Shown here piece after piece: positions 9,547 to 18,109 of a stretch of DNA of 64,000 nucleotides. The notes beneath the pieces were generated by a model. The model searched no databases. It saw only the letters and a list, made by a program, of their open reading frames with translations, and was not told the DNA's origin. Position numbers and translations under genes: made by a program. Numbering within the stretch: position 1 is the first letter of the stretch; each line of letters opens with the position of its first letter. This DNA comes from Epilithonimonas zeae (GTDB lineage Bacteria > Bacteroidota > Bacteroidia > Flavobacteriales > Weeksellaceae). The stretch lies in NCBI RefSeq assembly GCF_023278365.1, contig NZ_CP075338.1, forward strand, positions 434,001 to 498,000. The letters are read 5' to 3'.

Positions 9547-10707
9547 TTAAGATTTGATATTGTCGCCGTAAGGTTCTTTGAAAAGATGATTAGGCTTCAG
9601 ATAAACCAAATTATTTTGGAAATCCAGAATGATATTGAATCTTTTCAAAACCTCGCCACCTAAGAAATTGGTTGCATAACCAGCAGGTTGGCTGTTACTG
9701 TTGATTTGTGCCGGAATATTTTCAAGAATGTACTTTCCAAAAATCAATTTATCGGCGGAAACAACACTTACGGGGATCTCTTGATTTTGCGAGTTATACA
9801 TCACAGATTTTTTGATGAGTGGTAATTTATCAACAGGAACACCTGTTTTGTTCATCAGTTTATTGTCCAGCATTACAGATTTCTGATATCCGGTATCGAA
9901 AAGAAACCTGCTTTTGTATCTCTTGTTATCTACTTCTATATCGACATTGATACAAAAATGTTCCTTCATAATTTCCATCTCAAACTTTTCATAATCTTTG
10001 GGAATTTTTGGACTTTTTGTATGAACAGTCATTAGGTTGGTGTCATAATCTATCTCAACTATTTTTCCGTCAAAGATATCCCAGCCATACATTCCACCAC
10101 AACAATCTCCAGTTGTTTCCAAAGGGTAAACCTGTTGATGATTCCATTCTAAATCTGATATTTTGAAATGATTATCACTAATATCTTTCATAGTGATTTT
10201 CTTTCCTTCAGGATTCAGGAATTGTTTGATTGCAGTTTTCTTAAGATAAAATCCAGTTGCTCCAGTATCAAAAAGAAGTTTCACACTATCTTTTTTATTA
10301 AGTATGGCTTCGGTTTGGATATTGTTGTCAACCGATAATACAAAAGGAATTGTAGTTTTTTTTGAAGGTTTTTCGTTAGAAAAATTTTTGGCTTCTAGGC
10401 TTTTGAATCGCGTATAACAAGAATCTTTGTCATTCAGTAAGACAATGAAATCAAATTCCTGTTTTGGTTTCAGGTTTATTTCCAAAGAATCAATATCTGT
10501 TACGATTTTGATGTTTCTTGATTTTGTGTTCTTGCCGCTTATGTAAGTATCTGGTTTTGCTTCTGAAACAAGATTCCATTCGGTAACCAATTCTTTATTT
10601 TCAACTATTTTGACCTGTTTCGTATTTGATTTTACAATGGGTAGTTTATTTTGAGAAAAACCTAAAGTAAAACTAAAAAACGAAATCAGGATAAAATGAG
10701 TTCTCAT
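9547..10707 (-). CDS. Secreted retropepsin-like aspartyl protease (tandem domains)
   Basis: 386 residues with a signal peptide (MRTHFILISFFSFTLGFSQ). Two pepsin-type active-site motifs are visible: LLFDTGATGFYL near residue 148 and FLFDTGYQKSVML near residue 270. The C-terminal signature FLGGEVLKRFNIILDF precedes YLKP. This is the Bacteroidota two-lobe Asp_protease_2 arrangement, probably periplasmic or surface-located. It is transcribed away from the TetR gene; the 127-base gap holds a palindrome that may let TetR control both. Confidence 0.85.
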   Translation of the reverse strand: MRTHFILISFFSFTLGFSQNKLPIVKSNTKQVKIVENKELVTEWNLVSEAKPDTYISGKNTKSRNIKIVTDIDSLEINLKPKQEFDFIVLLNDKDSCYTRFKSLEAKNFSNEKPSKKTTIPFVLSVDNNIQTEAILNKKDSVKLLFDTGATGFYLKKTAIKQFLNPEGKKITMKDISDNHFKISDLEWNHQQVYPLETTGDCCGGMYGWDIFDGKIVEIDYDTNLMTVHTKSPKIPKDYEKFEMEIMKEHFCINVDIEVDNKRYKSRFLFDTGYQKSVMLDNKLMNKTGVPVDKLPLIKKSVMYNSQNQEIPVSVVSADKLIFGKYILENIPAQINSNSQPAGYATNFLGGEVLKRFNIILDFQNNLVYLKPNHLFKEPYGDNIKS

Positions 10708-10782
10708 GGTTATTAGTTGTAATAGTTTTTTAAAGAATTTGAAATTGAGCTAAAGCTTAAAATCGCACAAATATAATCAAAG

Positions 10783-10796
10783 TCACCAAATGGTGA
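10783..10796. promoter_or_regulatory. Palindromic operator candidate for TetR
   Basis: TCACCA-AA-TGGTGA is a perfect 6-bp inverted repeat in the gap between the divergent protease and TetR genes, about 40 bases before the preferred tetR start. TetR proteins usually bind palindromes next to their own gene, so this is a natural candidate. The upstream alternative ATG (10790) lies inside the palindrome, which argues for the later start. Confidence 0.5.
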
Positions 10797-10834
10797 TAAT
10801 AAAAATTGTTAATATTGCAAAGATTTTAAAATCG

Positions 10835-11467
10835 ATGATGGAAGAGAATACAAAACCGCGGGTAAAAAGTAAAGAAAAAAGTAAACAACAGTTTATGGAT
10901 GCTGTTGGAACTATTTTAAAAACAAAAGGTTATAAATATCTTAAGGTTAATGAAATTGCTGCAACAGCAGGGCTTGACAAAAAATTAATTTATAATTATT
11001 TCGGTGGAACGGAACAGCTTTTAGATGAGTATATCAAAACACAGGACTTTTGGAGCAATGTAAAGGAAGAAGATTCGGCAGTAGAAATTACTGATGGCGG
11101 AAAAGAATTTGCAAAACAGATGATGTCCGAACAATTCGATTTTGTTTCTGCTAATAAAGAGTTGAAAAAGATTTTGCTTTGGCGCTTGTCTGAAGAACGA
11201 ACATCACTTAGAAAATTGACAGAGGGACAGGAGGAAAATGGGGAAATCTTATTTAAACATATAACAGATCCATATTTCGAGGATAAAAGTGAAGATTTTC
11301 GTGCCGTAATGGCCATTTTGGTATCAGGTGCTTATTACTTAAATTTATACTCAGAAATGAACGGCAGCATTTTTTGCGGGATAGACTTGAAAACTGAAGA
11401 TGGACGGGAGAAAATTAAAAAAGCTTTTAGTTTTCTGATTGATGAAACTTATGAAACCTTAAAATAA
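10835..11467 (+). CDS. TetR family transcriptional regulator
   Basis: About 210 residues with an N-terminal TetR helix-turn-helix (IAATAGLDKKLIYNYFGGTEQLL) and a helical ligand-binding C-terminal region. I place the start at 10835 (MMEENTKPRVKSKEKSKQ). An in-frame ATG at 10790 would add 15 residues that do not resemble a TetR N terminus and would overlap the palindrome at 10783-10796. Ligand unknown; likely targets are itself and the divergent protease gene. Confidence 0.88.
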   Translation: MMEENTKPRVKSKEKSKQQFMDAVGTILKTKGYKYLKVNEIAATAGLDKKLIYNYFGGTEQLLDEYIKTQDFWSNVKEEDSAVEITDGGKEFAKQMMSEQFDFVSANKELKKILLWRLSEERTSLRKLTEGQEENGEILFKHITDPYFEDKSEDFRAVMAILVSGAYYLNLYSEMNGSIFCGIDLKTEDGREKIKKAFSFLIDETYETLK

Positions 11468-11497
11468 AAAACCAACAATTCTAAAATTGTGCTATAA

Positions 11498-12382
11498 CAA
11501 TAGATTCGCTACAAATTAACAGAGGGTTTTCTTAGCCATAAAAGATACCGGAAATAAAAAGAGGAGACCTTTTTGGGTCTCCTTTTCCGTATATCTAAAA
11601 GCCTATTGCTGGGTAGGTTGCTCCCCAGCAGAGCCTACTTCCTCTTGGGCTTTGAGACTAAATTAGTATTTTTTTGTCTTATGTAATTTAAATACGTATA
11701 ATTTCTGGGCAATATTTCTTCATTTGAGTCCCAAAATTTAGCAGTAACATCAGGCTGAATAGGGATAAGATGTTCTAAAGACTGTAATTTTTCCCAAGGC
11801 GTTTTTCCATTCAAAGAAGAGTATGGTTTTTTCTTATTGTAAAACTCCTGCCATTCAATAGCTAAAGTATTTAAATTAAGATCTGGATCAGATAAATCCA
11901 CTAGTGACCAGAATTCGGATTTGTCAGTCTGTTGGGTTCTTTCTACTTTACCATTTAAATGAGGGGATCTGGGCTTTATAGGTCTGTATTTGATAAAATG
12001 TTCATGCAGCTCATATTGGAAGGAGTAATTAAAAAATTCCGTACCCCAATCGGTTTGAATATGCTGTATAGGAAAATAGAATGTATCCAAAATTTCACCT
12101 AAAAAATGTATCGTACTTTCTGCTTTTTTATTAGGGTAAACTCTAATAACTTTCATTCTTGTGCAGTCATCAATAGCTGTAAATTGATAAGCCTTACTCC
12201 TGATTTTAGTAACATCCAGCTGAACTCTATCCCCTGGAACTTCTTTGCTGTATCTTTTGTAATCAGATTTTTTACGTCTTTTTACTACAGGATTAACTTT
12301 ATTTGCTGTTGCTGTTTATTCATGGATAAAATTTTTAAACTTTACACCATAAATTTAAGTCATTTTTGTAGCGGATCTATTG
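11498..12382 (-). mobile_element. Internally deleted IS481-like insertion sequence with both ends
   Basis: The ends carry an 18-bp inverted repeat with one mismatch: left 11498-11515 CAATAGATTCGCTACAAA, right 12365-12382, whose reverse complement is CAATAGATCCGCTACAAA. Between them is a transposase remnant on the minus strand. Near the left end is a strong hairpin (AGGAGACC/GGTCTCCT, 11560-11583) followed by T, plus a second (TGCTGGG/CCCAGCA, about 11606-11628); both lie downstream of the transposase stop. At 885 bases it is shorter than a full element of this family because the transposase N-terminal half is missing. I found no clear target-site duplication. Confidence 0.7.
11635..12323 (-). 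pseudogene. IS481-type transposase, internally deleted
   Basis: The C-terminal integrase core (DDE) survives: QLDVTK (first Asp), IQTDWGTEFF (second Asp), HLNGKVERTQ (catalytic Glu) and YSSLNGKTPWEKL. The in-frame core begins only at about 12315, after a stop codon. Just upstream, at 12323, an ATG starts MNKQQQQ, which looks like the true N terminus but is out of frame with the core. The simplest reading is a deletion of a few hundred bases that removed the DNA-binding N-terminal half and fused the start to the core out of frame. The product would be non-functional. Confidence 0.85.
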
Positions 12383-12420
12383 ATACTTTACAATTAAACA
12401 TTCTCATATTAACACAAGTA

Positions 12421-12446
12421 ATCCTGATAAAATAGTTTATCAGGAT
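12421..12446. terminator. Perfect hairpin between IS remnant and lipoprotein gene
   Basis: ATCCTGATAAA/TTTATCAGGAT, an 11-bp perfect stem with a 4-base loop, 17 bases beyond the stop of the minus-strand lipoprotein gene. T-rich sequence lies on the + side only, so termination of the minus transcript is less certain. Confidence 0.55.
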
Positions 12447-12462
12447 TATTTATTTATAAAAA

Positions 12463-13527
12463 TTATTCTTTTGTCAAAACCTGCCAATCCTTATTTAGAA
12501 AACGTTTACTTTTTATATAATAAACTCCATTTTCTTGTTTGAGATAAAAATCGTTAATATCGTTTTCATCACATTTTCCAGTGGCCTTTAGAACTCCATT
12601 TTCTTCGGTAAGATAATAATCACCTTCACACCAATAATCCTGAGTTTGATCTGCACCAATACTTAAAACAGCAGATTCGTTTGATTTTAATGAAATCGAG
12701 TATAAAAGATCAATTTCTTTTTGATTATAATTACTGATAGCTTTGGTTGTTATTTGATATTCACCTTTCCAATCTTGGGTTTTGTTTTTTTCAACTGATG
12801 ATTCTGTCGTTTTTTTTCCTGATTTAATATCAGACATTAAAATTTTTGCATAGGAAATAGCTCCAGAATCATTTTTTCTGATTTTAAGAATCATATTATC
12901 ATTGCCATCCCAAAAAACGTTATCGGTTAAATAATTTTCTGACCAAATGGTAATAAAATGTATTAGCTTCTTATTCTTAATATCATAAAGTGAAACTTGA
13001 GAAGAAAGCCCATCTGCATTTTTAAAATTGAGTGCGTAATTTTTGCTTTTAGAAAAAAATGGGGTAGAGCTAATAGTTGTGTATTGATAATTTTGATTAC
13101 TCAAAAGCAATGTTTTTTCACCTTCGTAAAGATTCAAATTGATAATATGACTATCAATCACATCAGAAAAGCCTGAATAAGAATAATTAACAAAAGTATC
13201 AGAATCTTTATCCTCAGAAGGAACAAATTTTACAGTTCCATAAGCTGTTTGTAATACGTTGTTCTTAAAAACATACTGTTTTGAATCCAAACTGTTTTGA
13301 TAGGCTAGAGAATCTTTTGTATATTCTTCTTTAGAAATTAGTTTTAAATAGTTATCAAATTCATATTGCTCTTTGCCGACAAATGATTCTGTTTTTTCGA
13401 GATCAATTATTTTCTCTTTATTGTAATCAAAATTATAGTCCTTAATTGTTGTATTATGCAGATTATCAGATTCTTTTTTACAAGATAAGATGCAAAATAT
13501 CAAAAGTAGTGCAATCAGATTTTTCAT
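12463..13527 (-). CDS. Lipoprotein, candidate immunity protein of the peptidoglycan effector
   Basis: 354 residues beginning MKNLIALLLIFCILSCKKE, a lipoprotein signal with lipobox ILSC, so anchored in the envelope. No family I recognise. The last ~110 residues form a small cysteine-containing beta-rich domain (WCEGDYYL, ATGKCDEND, DFYLKQENGVYYIKS) that recalls periplasmic lysozyme-inhibitor folds, though that is inference. It follows the peptidoglycan-hydrolase effector gene by 10 bases on the same strand. A periplasmic lipoprotein is the right kind and location of protein to protect the producer from that effector. Confidence 0.65.
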   Translation of the reverse strand: MKNLIALLLIFCILSCKKESDNLHNTTIKDYNFDYNKEKIIDLEKTESFVGKEQYEFDNYLKLISKEEYTKDSLAYQNSLDSKQYVFKNNVLQTAYGTVKFVPSEDKDSDTFVNYSYSGFSDVIDSHIINLNLYEGEKTLLLSNQNYQYTTISSTPFFSKSKNYALNFKNADGLSSQVSLYDIKNKKLIHFITIWSENYLTDNVFWDGNDNMILKIRKNDSGAISYAKILMSDIKSGKKTTESSVEKNKTQDWKGEYQITTKAISNYNQKEIDLLYSISLKSNESAVLSIGADQTQDYWCEGDYYLTEENGVLKATGKCDENDINDFYLKQENGVYYIKSKRFLNKDWQVLTKE

Positions 13528-13537
13528 AGATAATTAT

Positions 13538-15988
13538 TTATATTGCTAAATCAAAAGTTATATATTTTGTTTTTCCATTCACTCTTGTAGCTCTGGTATT
13601 GATTTTTTTATTTCCCGAAGGTTTGTAGCCAACGTGTACCCAATCTGGTTCATTTTTGCTGCCATATTCCCAGATTATCTGGTGGTAAGTTAGATTATCT
13701 TTTACATATTTGAAGATCTGTTTATTAGTAATACCATTGGTGCCTTGGATATCTAATGCTTGGCCAAAACGATGTTGCGATGTGCTGGAACCTCCTACTT
13801 TTTTATTGACAGCCTCACTCCTGAAAACGCTTGTAAGTTTAACATTGCCATTGAACTTGTCATAAATTTTATCATAAATATTGATACCAAGTTGTTTTAG
13901 ATTTTCTTTTTCTGCAGCACTTGGTGTATTGTCTAAACCATTTTTCTTAGCTGTATCACTCTTTATCGCTTGTGCTAAACTTAGATGGACACTTAACATT
14001 CCTTCTTTGGGAGTTTCTGGTGTTTTTGCAGCAGGAGCAGCCTTAGCGGCTGAACATTTGAATTCTTTTGGTTTGTTGTTTTTTCCTTCTTTGACACTAT
14101 TGTGATAACGTTCTAATATTTCGGATCTTTGAATTTTTTTATCATTTTTATGTTCTCCAGTACTTTTTGTATCCACACTTGCATTTTGTCTGTACTCTTC
14201 TGTACCGCTCTCATATAAAACAAAATCATCAGCTTTTCCGACACCTTTGGGTGCAAAAACATGTAAATAAATATCTTCTGGACTTTTTATTTTACTTTTA
14301 CTGTCTTCAAAATATTTTTTAACATAATCTAATTGATTGACCTCGCCCATTTTTGCTAATTTCAACTTCAATTCGTGTAGTTTATCAAAACCAGTTCCGG
14401 ATTTGAATTCTCCTATTGCCTGCAAAGCCGCTTGTGTAAACTGAATTAAACCTACAGCTCTGGAACTTTTGGAAATTATTTTCCCATTTTTATCTTTTTT
14501 GTACAACCAAAAATCATCTTTAGTAATTGAGTTTACATCCTGTAAAGACTTACCCATAATTTGATGAGCTTTAAAAGATCCTGCAGTTTCAACATTCATT
14601 ACGGCCATTAGACCATTTGCCATCTGCATTTTTCTGTCTTCTCCCCAAAGCTCCAGGCATATTTGTACTACTTTTTTCCTGAATTCGCAGCTAACTGCTC
14701 CTCCCCAAACCAGATCTTTATATTGTTCTTGGCAGATACATTTACCTTTGGTGTCCTGTTTATTGTCTTTATCAACAACAGCTGGACTCTTCAATTTTTC
14801 AACCTCCATCAGACCATCAGAATCCACTCCGAATTTTTTAGATTCTCCGGAAATTTCTAAAGGAATTACTTCGATAAAATAATTTTGTTTTTCGTTATCA
14901 GAATCTCCCCAAACTCCGGACATTCCTTTTGAGAAAACATCATTGGTTAGAGTGAATCCACTTGTAACAATAGAATCGTAATCTACACGGATTTTTGCAC
15001 TCCTGTAAACCTCGTCGTGTGAAGAGATTGAATCGTATTCCCACACAACATATTGGATGTGTTTACCTTTTAGATTCTGGGAATCAACTCTTACACGGAT
15101 TTTGTCACCAATCTTAACCTTAGAGAGTTTTTTTTCATTAGCATCTACAAAATAAGCATCAACGATTTTTCCTTTTTTATCAGGTTGTTTTTGTGTTTTA
15201 CTTGCAGATGTTGCCGGAAACTTGGGTGTGTTTTCTTTTGGCTTAGGCTTATAATCAGGATTGGCAACATTAACGTTGACTTGACTTGCCTTTTCTCCTT
15301 TTCCGAGATGGGTTGCTGTAACATAATATTCGTGATTGGCACCTTCGTCCTGATCACCTTTCATCAGATATTTATTAGCAATTTGTCGCATTATCTTTTC
15401 ATCGGCACTCAAGGAAATTTTAGTTTCAGCAATTCCTTTTTCGTTAACAATAGCTTTATAAGCTTTAGGGATTTTATTGTTTTTATTTATTTCAGGATTG
15501 TGACCTTCGCCTGGAGCATCATCTTCCCAAAGCTGAAATTCTATCTCTTGTCCGAATAAGCCTGTGCAAAAAGCCTGAGCAACCAATGTATCTCTGTAAT
15601 TAGCCTTATTTACATCTTTTTTTCCACGGTTAAACAGAACCACTTTATCTATTTGTCCTATTTTACTGGCTGTTGGTTTTACTTCCAGTTTACCATATAA
15701 TGTTTTGGTTGATTGTGTGCTTGGCGGAAGAGCTTGTTTAACTTCGAAAATTCGGATTTCAAATAGGTCACCAGCTACAGGTTCAAAAAAAGTATAGTCA
15801 ACTTTGTTTCCTGTTTTTGGAATTCCGTTTTTAGTAATATCAATCCAGTTGCCGTTTTTTTGCTTTTTGAAAAGATACCATTCGTATTTGCTACTCGGAT
15901 TGAAAAAGGGTAGTGAGCTGAAAATACTGATCTCGTAGAAATTAGTTTCTCCGACTTTTGGATTTTGATTACCGATAATTGCTGCCAT
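13538..15988 (-). CDS. T6SS effector: lysozyme-like plus M15 peptidase
   Basis: 816 residues without a signal peptide. N-terminal beta-rich domains (roughly 1-400) include a segment YVVWEYDSISS typical of Bacteroidota T6SS effector scaffolds. A lysozyme/transglycosylase-like region near residues 440-540 has MAVMNVETAGSF (candidate catalytic Glu) and RAVGLIQFTQAAL. A C-terminal M15 D-Ala-D-Ala carboxypeptidase-type domain has TSVFRSEAVN, the zinc motif SQHRFGQALDI and DWVHVGYK. It would therefore cut both glycan and peptide parts of murein. Upstream on the same strand are a DUF4280 PAAR-like gene (3-base gap) and a LysM-like gene; a lipoprotein follows. Periplasmic antibacterial action is inferred. 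Confidence 0.82.
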   Translation of the reverse strand: MAAIIGNQNPKVGETNFYEISIFSSLPFFNPSSKYEWYLFKKQKNGNWIDITKNGIPKTGNKVDYTFFEPVAGDLFEIRIFEVKQALPPSTQSTKTLYGKLEVKPTASKIGQIDKVVLFNRGKKDVNKANYRDTLVAQAFCTGLFGQEIEFQLWEDDAPGEGHNPEINKNNKIPKAYKAIVNEKGIAETKISLSADEKIMRQIANKYLMKGDQDEGANHEYYVTATHLGKGEKASQVNVNVANPDYKPKPKENTPKFPATSASKTQKQPDKKGKIVDAYFVDANEKKLSKVKIGDKIRVRVDSQNLKGKHIQYVVWEYDSISSHDEVYRSAKIRVDYDSIVTSGFTLTNDVFSKGMSGVWGDSDNEKQNYFIEVIPLEISGESKKFGVDSDGLMEVEKLKSPAVVDKDNKQDTKGKCICQEQYKDLVWGGAVSCEFRKKVVQICLELWGEDRKMQMANGLMAVMNVETAGSFKAHQIMGKSLQDVNSITKDDFWLYKKDKNGKIISKSSRAVGLIQFTQAALQAIGEFKSGTGFDKLHELKLKLAKMGEVNQLDYVKKYFEDSKSKIKSPEDIYLHVFAPKGVGKADDFVLYESGTEEYRQNASVDTKSTGEHKNDKKIQRSEILERYHNSVKEGKNNKPKEFKCSAAKAAPAAKTPETPKEGMLSVHLSLAQAIKSDTAKKNGLDNTPSAAEKENLKQLGINIYDKIYDKFNGNVKLTSVFRSEAVNKKVGGSSTSQHRFGQALDIQGTNGITNKQIFKYVKDNLTYHQIIWEYGSKNEPDWVHVGYKPSGNKKINTRATRVNGKTKYITFDLAI

Positions 15989-15991
15989 AGA

Positions 15992-16681
15992 TTATTTGTA
16001 ATAAAGTTGATCCGACTGGTTGATCTCATCTTTGAACTCTTCAAAATCCATCATTGGATTGTAAGTCTGTTGTTCTGCAGAATCTGCATTATTCACATTG
16101 CTTTTTCCTGCTTCGGATTGTTGACCAGGTTTCATAACAGTAATTTTTCCACCAACAGCACAAAGTAATTCTGAAAGTTCTGTAACGCACTTTTTATCCA
16201 GAATTTTCACCTTATCATACGTTTTGGTCCATTTTCCGGAAGGTGCAAAAGCACAAGGATTTCCATTTTTTATGCTGCAAGTTCCAAAAGGCATAGCTGC
16301 AGGATTGAAGGTAAGATCATCTTCTGTAACAGCCAGATAATCGGTTTGTCCTTGTTCATCATTCCAATAATGCTTCTGCTGGCTTGTAACTTTGAACTGA
16401 GGGAATTTTGCGCCTTTGTCGCAGCAGGCTAATCCTTTTTGCACTACGAAATATTTACCGTCGTGGTCACTGGAATTGCTTTCAGATTGTTTTTCATCTT
16501 CTTTTTGCTCCTCCTTTTCATCGGTAGTTTCAGAATCTCCATCTGCTTGGTCTTCTTCATCCATTGTATCTCGCCCCTCATCTACTTCAAAAAATTCATC
16601 ATCATTTAAAAGATTAGATTCATCTAAATCTGAATTTAGATTCTTATTGATAATATCATTAAAATCAGAAGTCTTATCCAT
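15992..16681 (-). CDS. DUF4280 PAAR-like protein with acidic N-terminal extension
   Basis: 229 residues. The C-terminal ~150 residues match the DUF4280 (PAAR-like) family: YFVVQKGLACCDKGAKFP, AAMPFGTCSIKNGNPCAFAP and LLCAVGGKITVMKPGQQ. Such proteins are thought to cap the VgrG spike and recruit effectors. The first ~75 residues are extremely rich in Asp/Glu/Ser, predicted disordered and absent from the paralogue at 28046-28513. The start overlaps the stop of the LysM-like gene by 8 bases and the effector gene begins 3 bases downstream, so the three are tightly coupled. Confidence 0.85.
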   Translation of the reverse strand: MDKTSDFNDIINKNLNSDLDESNLLNDDEFFEVDEGRDTMDEEDQADGDSETTDEKEEQKEDEKQSESNSSDHDGKYFVVQKGLACCDKGAKFPQFKVTSQQKHYWNDEQGQTDYLAVTEDDLTFNPAAMPFGTCSIKNGNPCAFAPSGKWTKTYDKVKILDKKCVTELSELLCAVGGKITVMKPGQQSEAGKSNVNNADSAEQQTYNPMMDFEEFKDEINQSDQLYYK

Positions 16682-17708
16682 TTTGGGTCAGCTTTAAGGT
16701 TTGTTTCCTGAAAATCTCTTGGTCCTTCCTGAATGTTACCGAAGCTTCTGCCTCCAGCATTCTCTTAGTTTTTTTATCAGTTCTGTAAAGTAAGTCTATT
16801 TCGCCATCAGCTAATTCTTCGTTTTGATTATCAAATGATTGCCCTCGCAATATTTCCTGGAGGCTGAACATATCCTTTATAGTTCCGTTCAGTTTTGTCT
16901 CTACAATTTCAGTGCCTTCGTGATTGTAGTTGGCAGACATTGAGCATTTTAAAAAGATTGAGTTTGGTAAAAAGTAAAATTGTTCTGTCCAATTATAAGT
17001 TTTATGAAACCATTCCATTTTTGGAAACAGGAGTTGGTATAATAAGGATGATGTGAAAAGTTTTAAGGCATAATCTTTCTTTTTCAAATTCTCAGAAAAT
17101 CTCTTGAGATAAGTTTTGTAAACATCGCCAATAAAAAAATCTTCAAGATCTTGTCGTTTTCCTTCAAATTTCTGTTGGAGAGTTTCAAATTCAAAGAAGC
17201 CTGATATTCTACCTTGTACAGGAATAGTAAAAGAAATAGGAGAGATGCTTTCCATACAGGCTAAAGCAATTGAACTCATTTTATCATCCGGGGTAGAATC
17301 ATTTTTTAGAAAATCATATGTCCGGATATCAGCAATCTCAAATGGAAAATTGTTGTCTTTTTTATCTCTAAATTTAACATCAACCTTATATTCTATTTCT
17401 AAGTTATTCTGGATTATTCCCGAAAAGGATTCTTTTACTAAATAAGTATCAGCATAAAAATCTCTGGTAATGCTGGATGGCGGTAACTCTCTTTCGAGTT
17501 CTGTTTTAAGTTGTGATGGACTTTTATATTGTTTTGGAATAATAATTTGCCTTACACCAGCAAGATTATTAAACCAAAGTCGATTCATTTTATCACAATG
17601 GCTGTTATGAAAATCTTTCAATTCATCACTGGTCATCCCAATTTTTCCCCCGATTTTTTCTAAGGTATCTCCAGATTGTATGTCATAAAGCAAAATGTTG
17701 TCATCCAT
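16674..17708 (-). CDS. LysM-like T6SS accessory protein (adaptor/chaperone candidate)
   Basis: I start at 17708 (MDDNILLYDIQSGDTLEKIG) because this places a LysM-like motif at the N terminus; an upstream in-frame start would add 10 atypical residues. LysM-like residues 5-50 are followed by about 290 residues of unknown fold. The protein at 27037-28005 has the same layout and similar C-terminal patterns, and each sits first in a cassette with PAAR-like, effector and lipoprotein genes. By position it may load the effector onto the PAAR-like/VgrG tip, as DUF4123 or DUF2169 proteins do elsewhere, but no sequence link to those is seen. Confidence 0.65.
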   Translation of the reverse strand: MDDNILLYDIQSGDTLEKIGGKIGMTSDELKDFHNSHCDKMNRLWFNNLAGVRQIIIPKQYKSPSQLKTELERELPPSSITRDFYADTYLVKESFSGIIQNNLEIEYKVDVKFRDKKDNNFPFEIADIRTYDFLKNDSTPDDKMSSIALACMESISPISFTIPVQGRISGFFEFETLQQKFEGKRQDLEDFFIGDVYKTYLKRFSENLKKKDYALKLFTSSLLYQLLFPKMEWFHKTYNWTEQFYFLPNSIFLKCSMSANYNHEGTEIVETKLNGTIKDMFSLQEILRGQSFDNQNEELADGEIDLLYRTDKKTKRMLEAEASVTFRKDQEIFRKQTLKLTQNG

Positions 17709-17796
17709 AACTTTAGATTTTGCAAAACAGATTTTCAATTTAAATTTAGCTAATCATATTCCATTATTTCTGCTTCTTCAATTTATTTCAAAAATT

Positions 17797-17809
17797 GTAG
17801 TAATTCTAC
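17797..17809. promoter_or_regulatory. T6SS operator candidate, site A
   Basis: GTAGTAATTCTAC, identical (as reverse complement) to sites B (26941) and C (40286). It sits 89 bases before the LysM-like gene start and about 300 bases before clpV, in the 400-base AT-rich divergent gap (17709-18109). The rest of that gap shows no gene. Confidence 0.7.
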
Positions 17810-18109
17810 GATTACAAATTTTAAGCAAAGCAGATAATTTCCCTTTATCTATAGTAATCTATAAGAATCTGCGTCGAAAATTAATTGAATGATAATTAAT
17901 TGATTGAATTGTTATTAGTTAATTAAAATAATCTTATGTTTTACATACATGTCATTAATATTGAATTAATCTTATAAAATTTAACATTATGGCATCATTT
18001 TTACTGCGAATTAACAAATGAAGATTTTGTTTCTTGAAGATAGGAACAAAATATTTATTTGCGTTTATAAGCCTTGCAATAATTATTAAAATACAAAATA
18101 TAAATCCTT

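Noticed and set aside
12106-12435. 109-codon open frame on the plus strand over the IS remnant
   Set aside because: Overlaps the transposase core on the opposite strand and runs through the terminal repeat; no family features.
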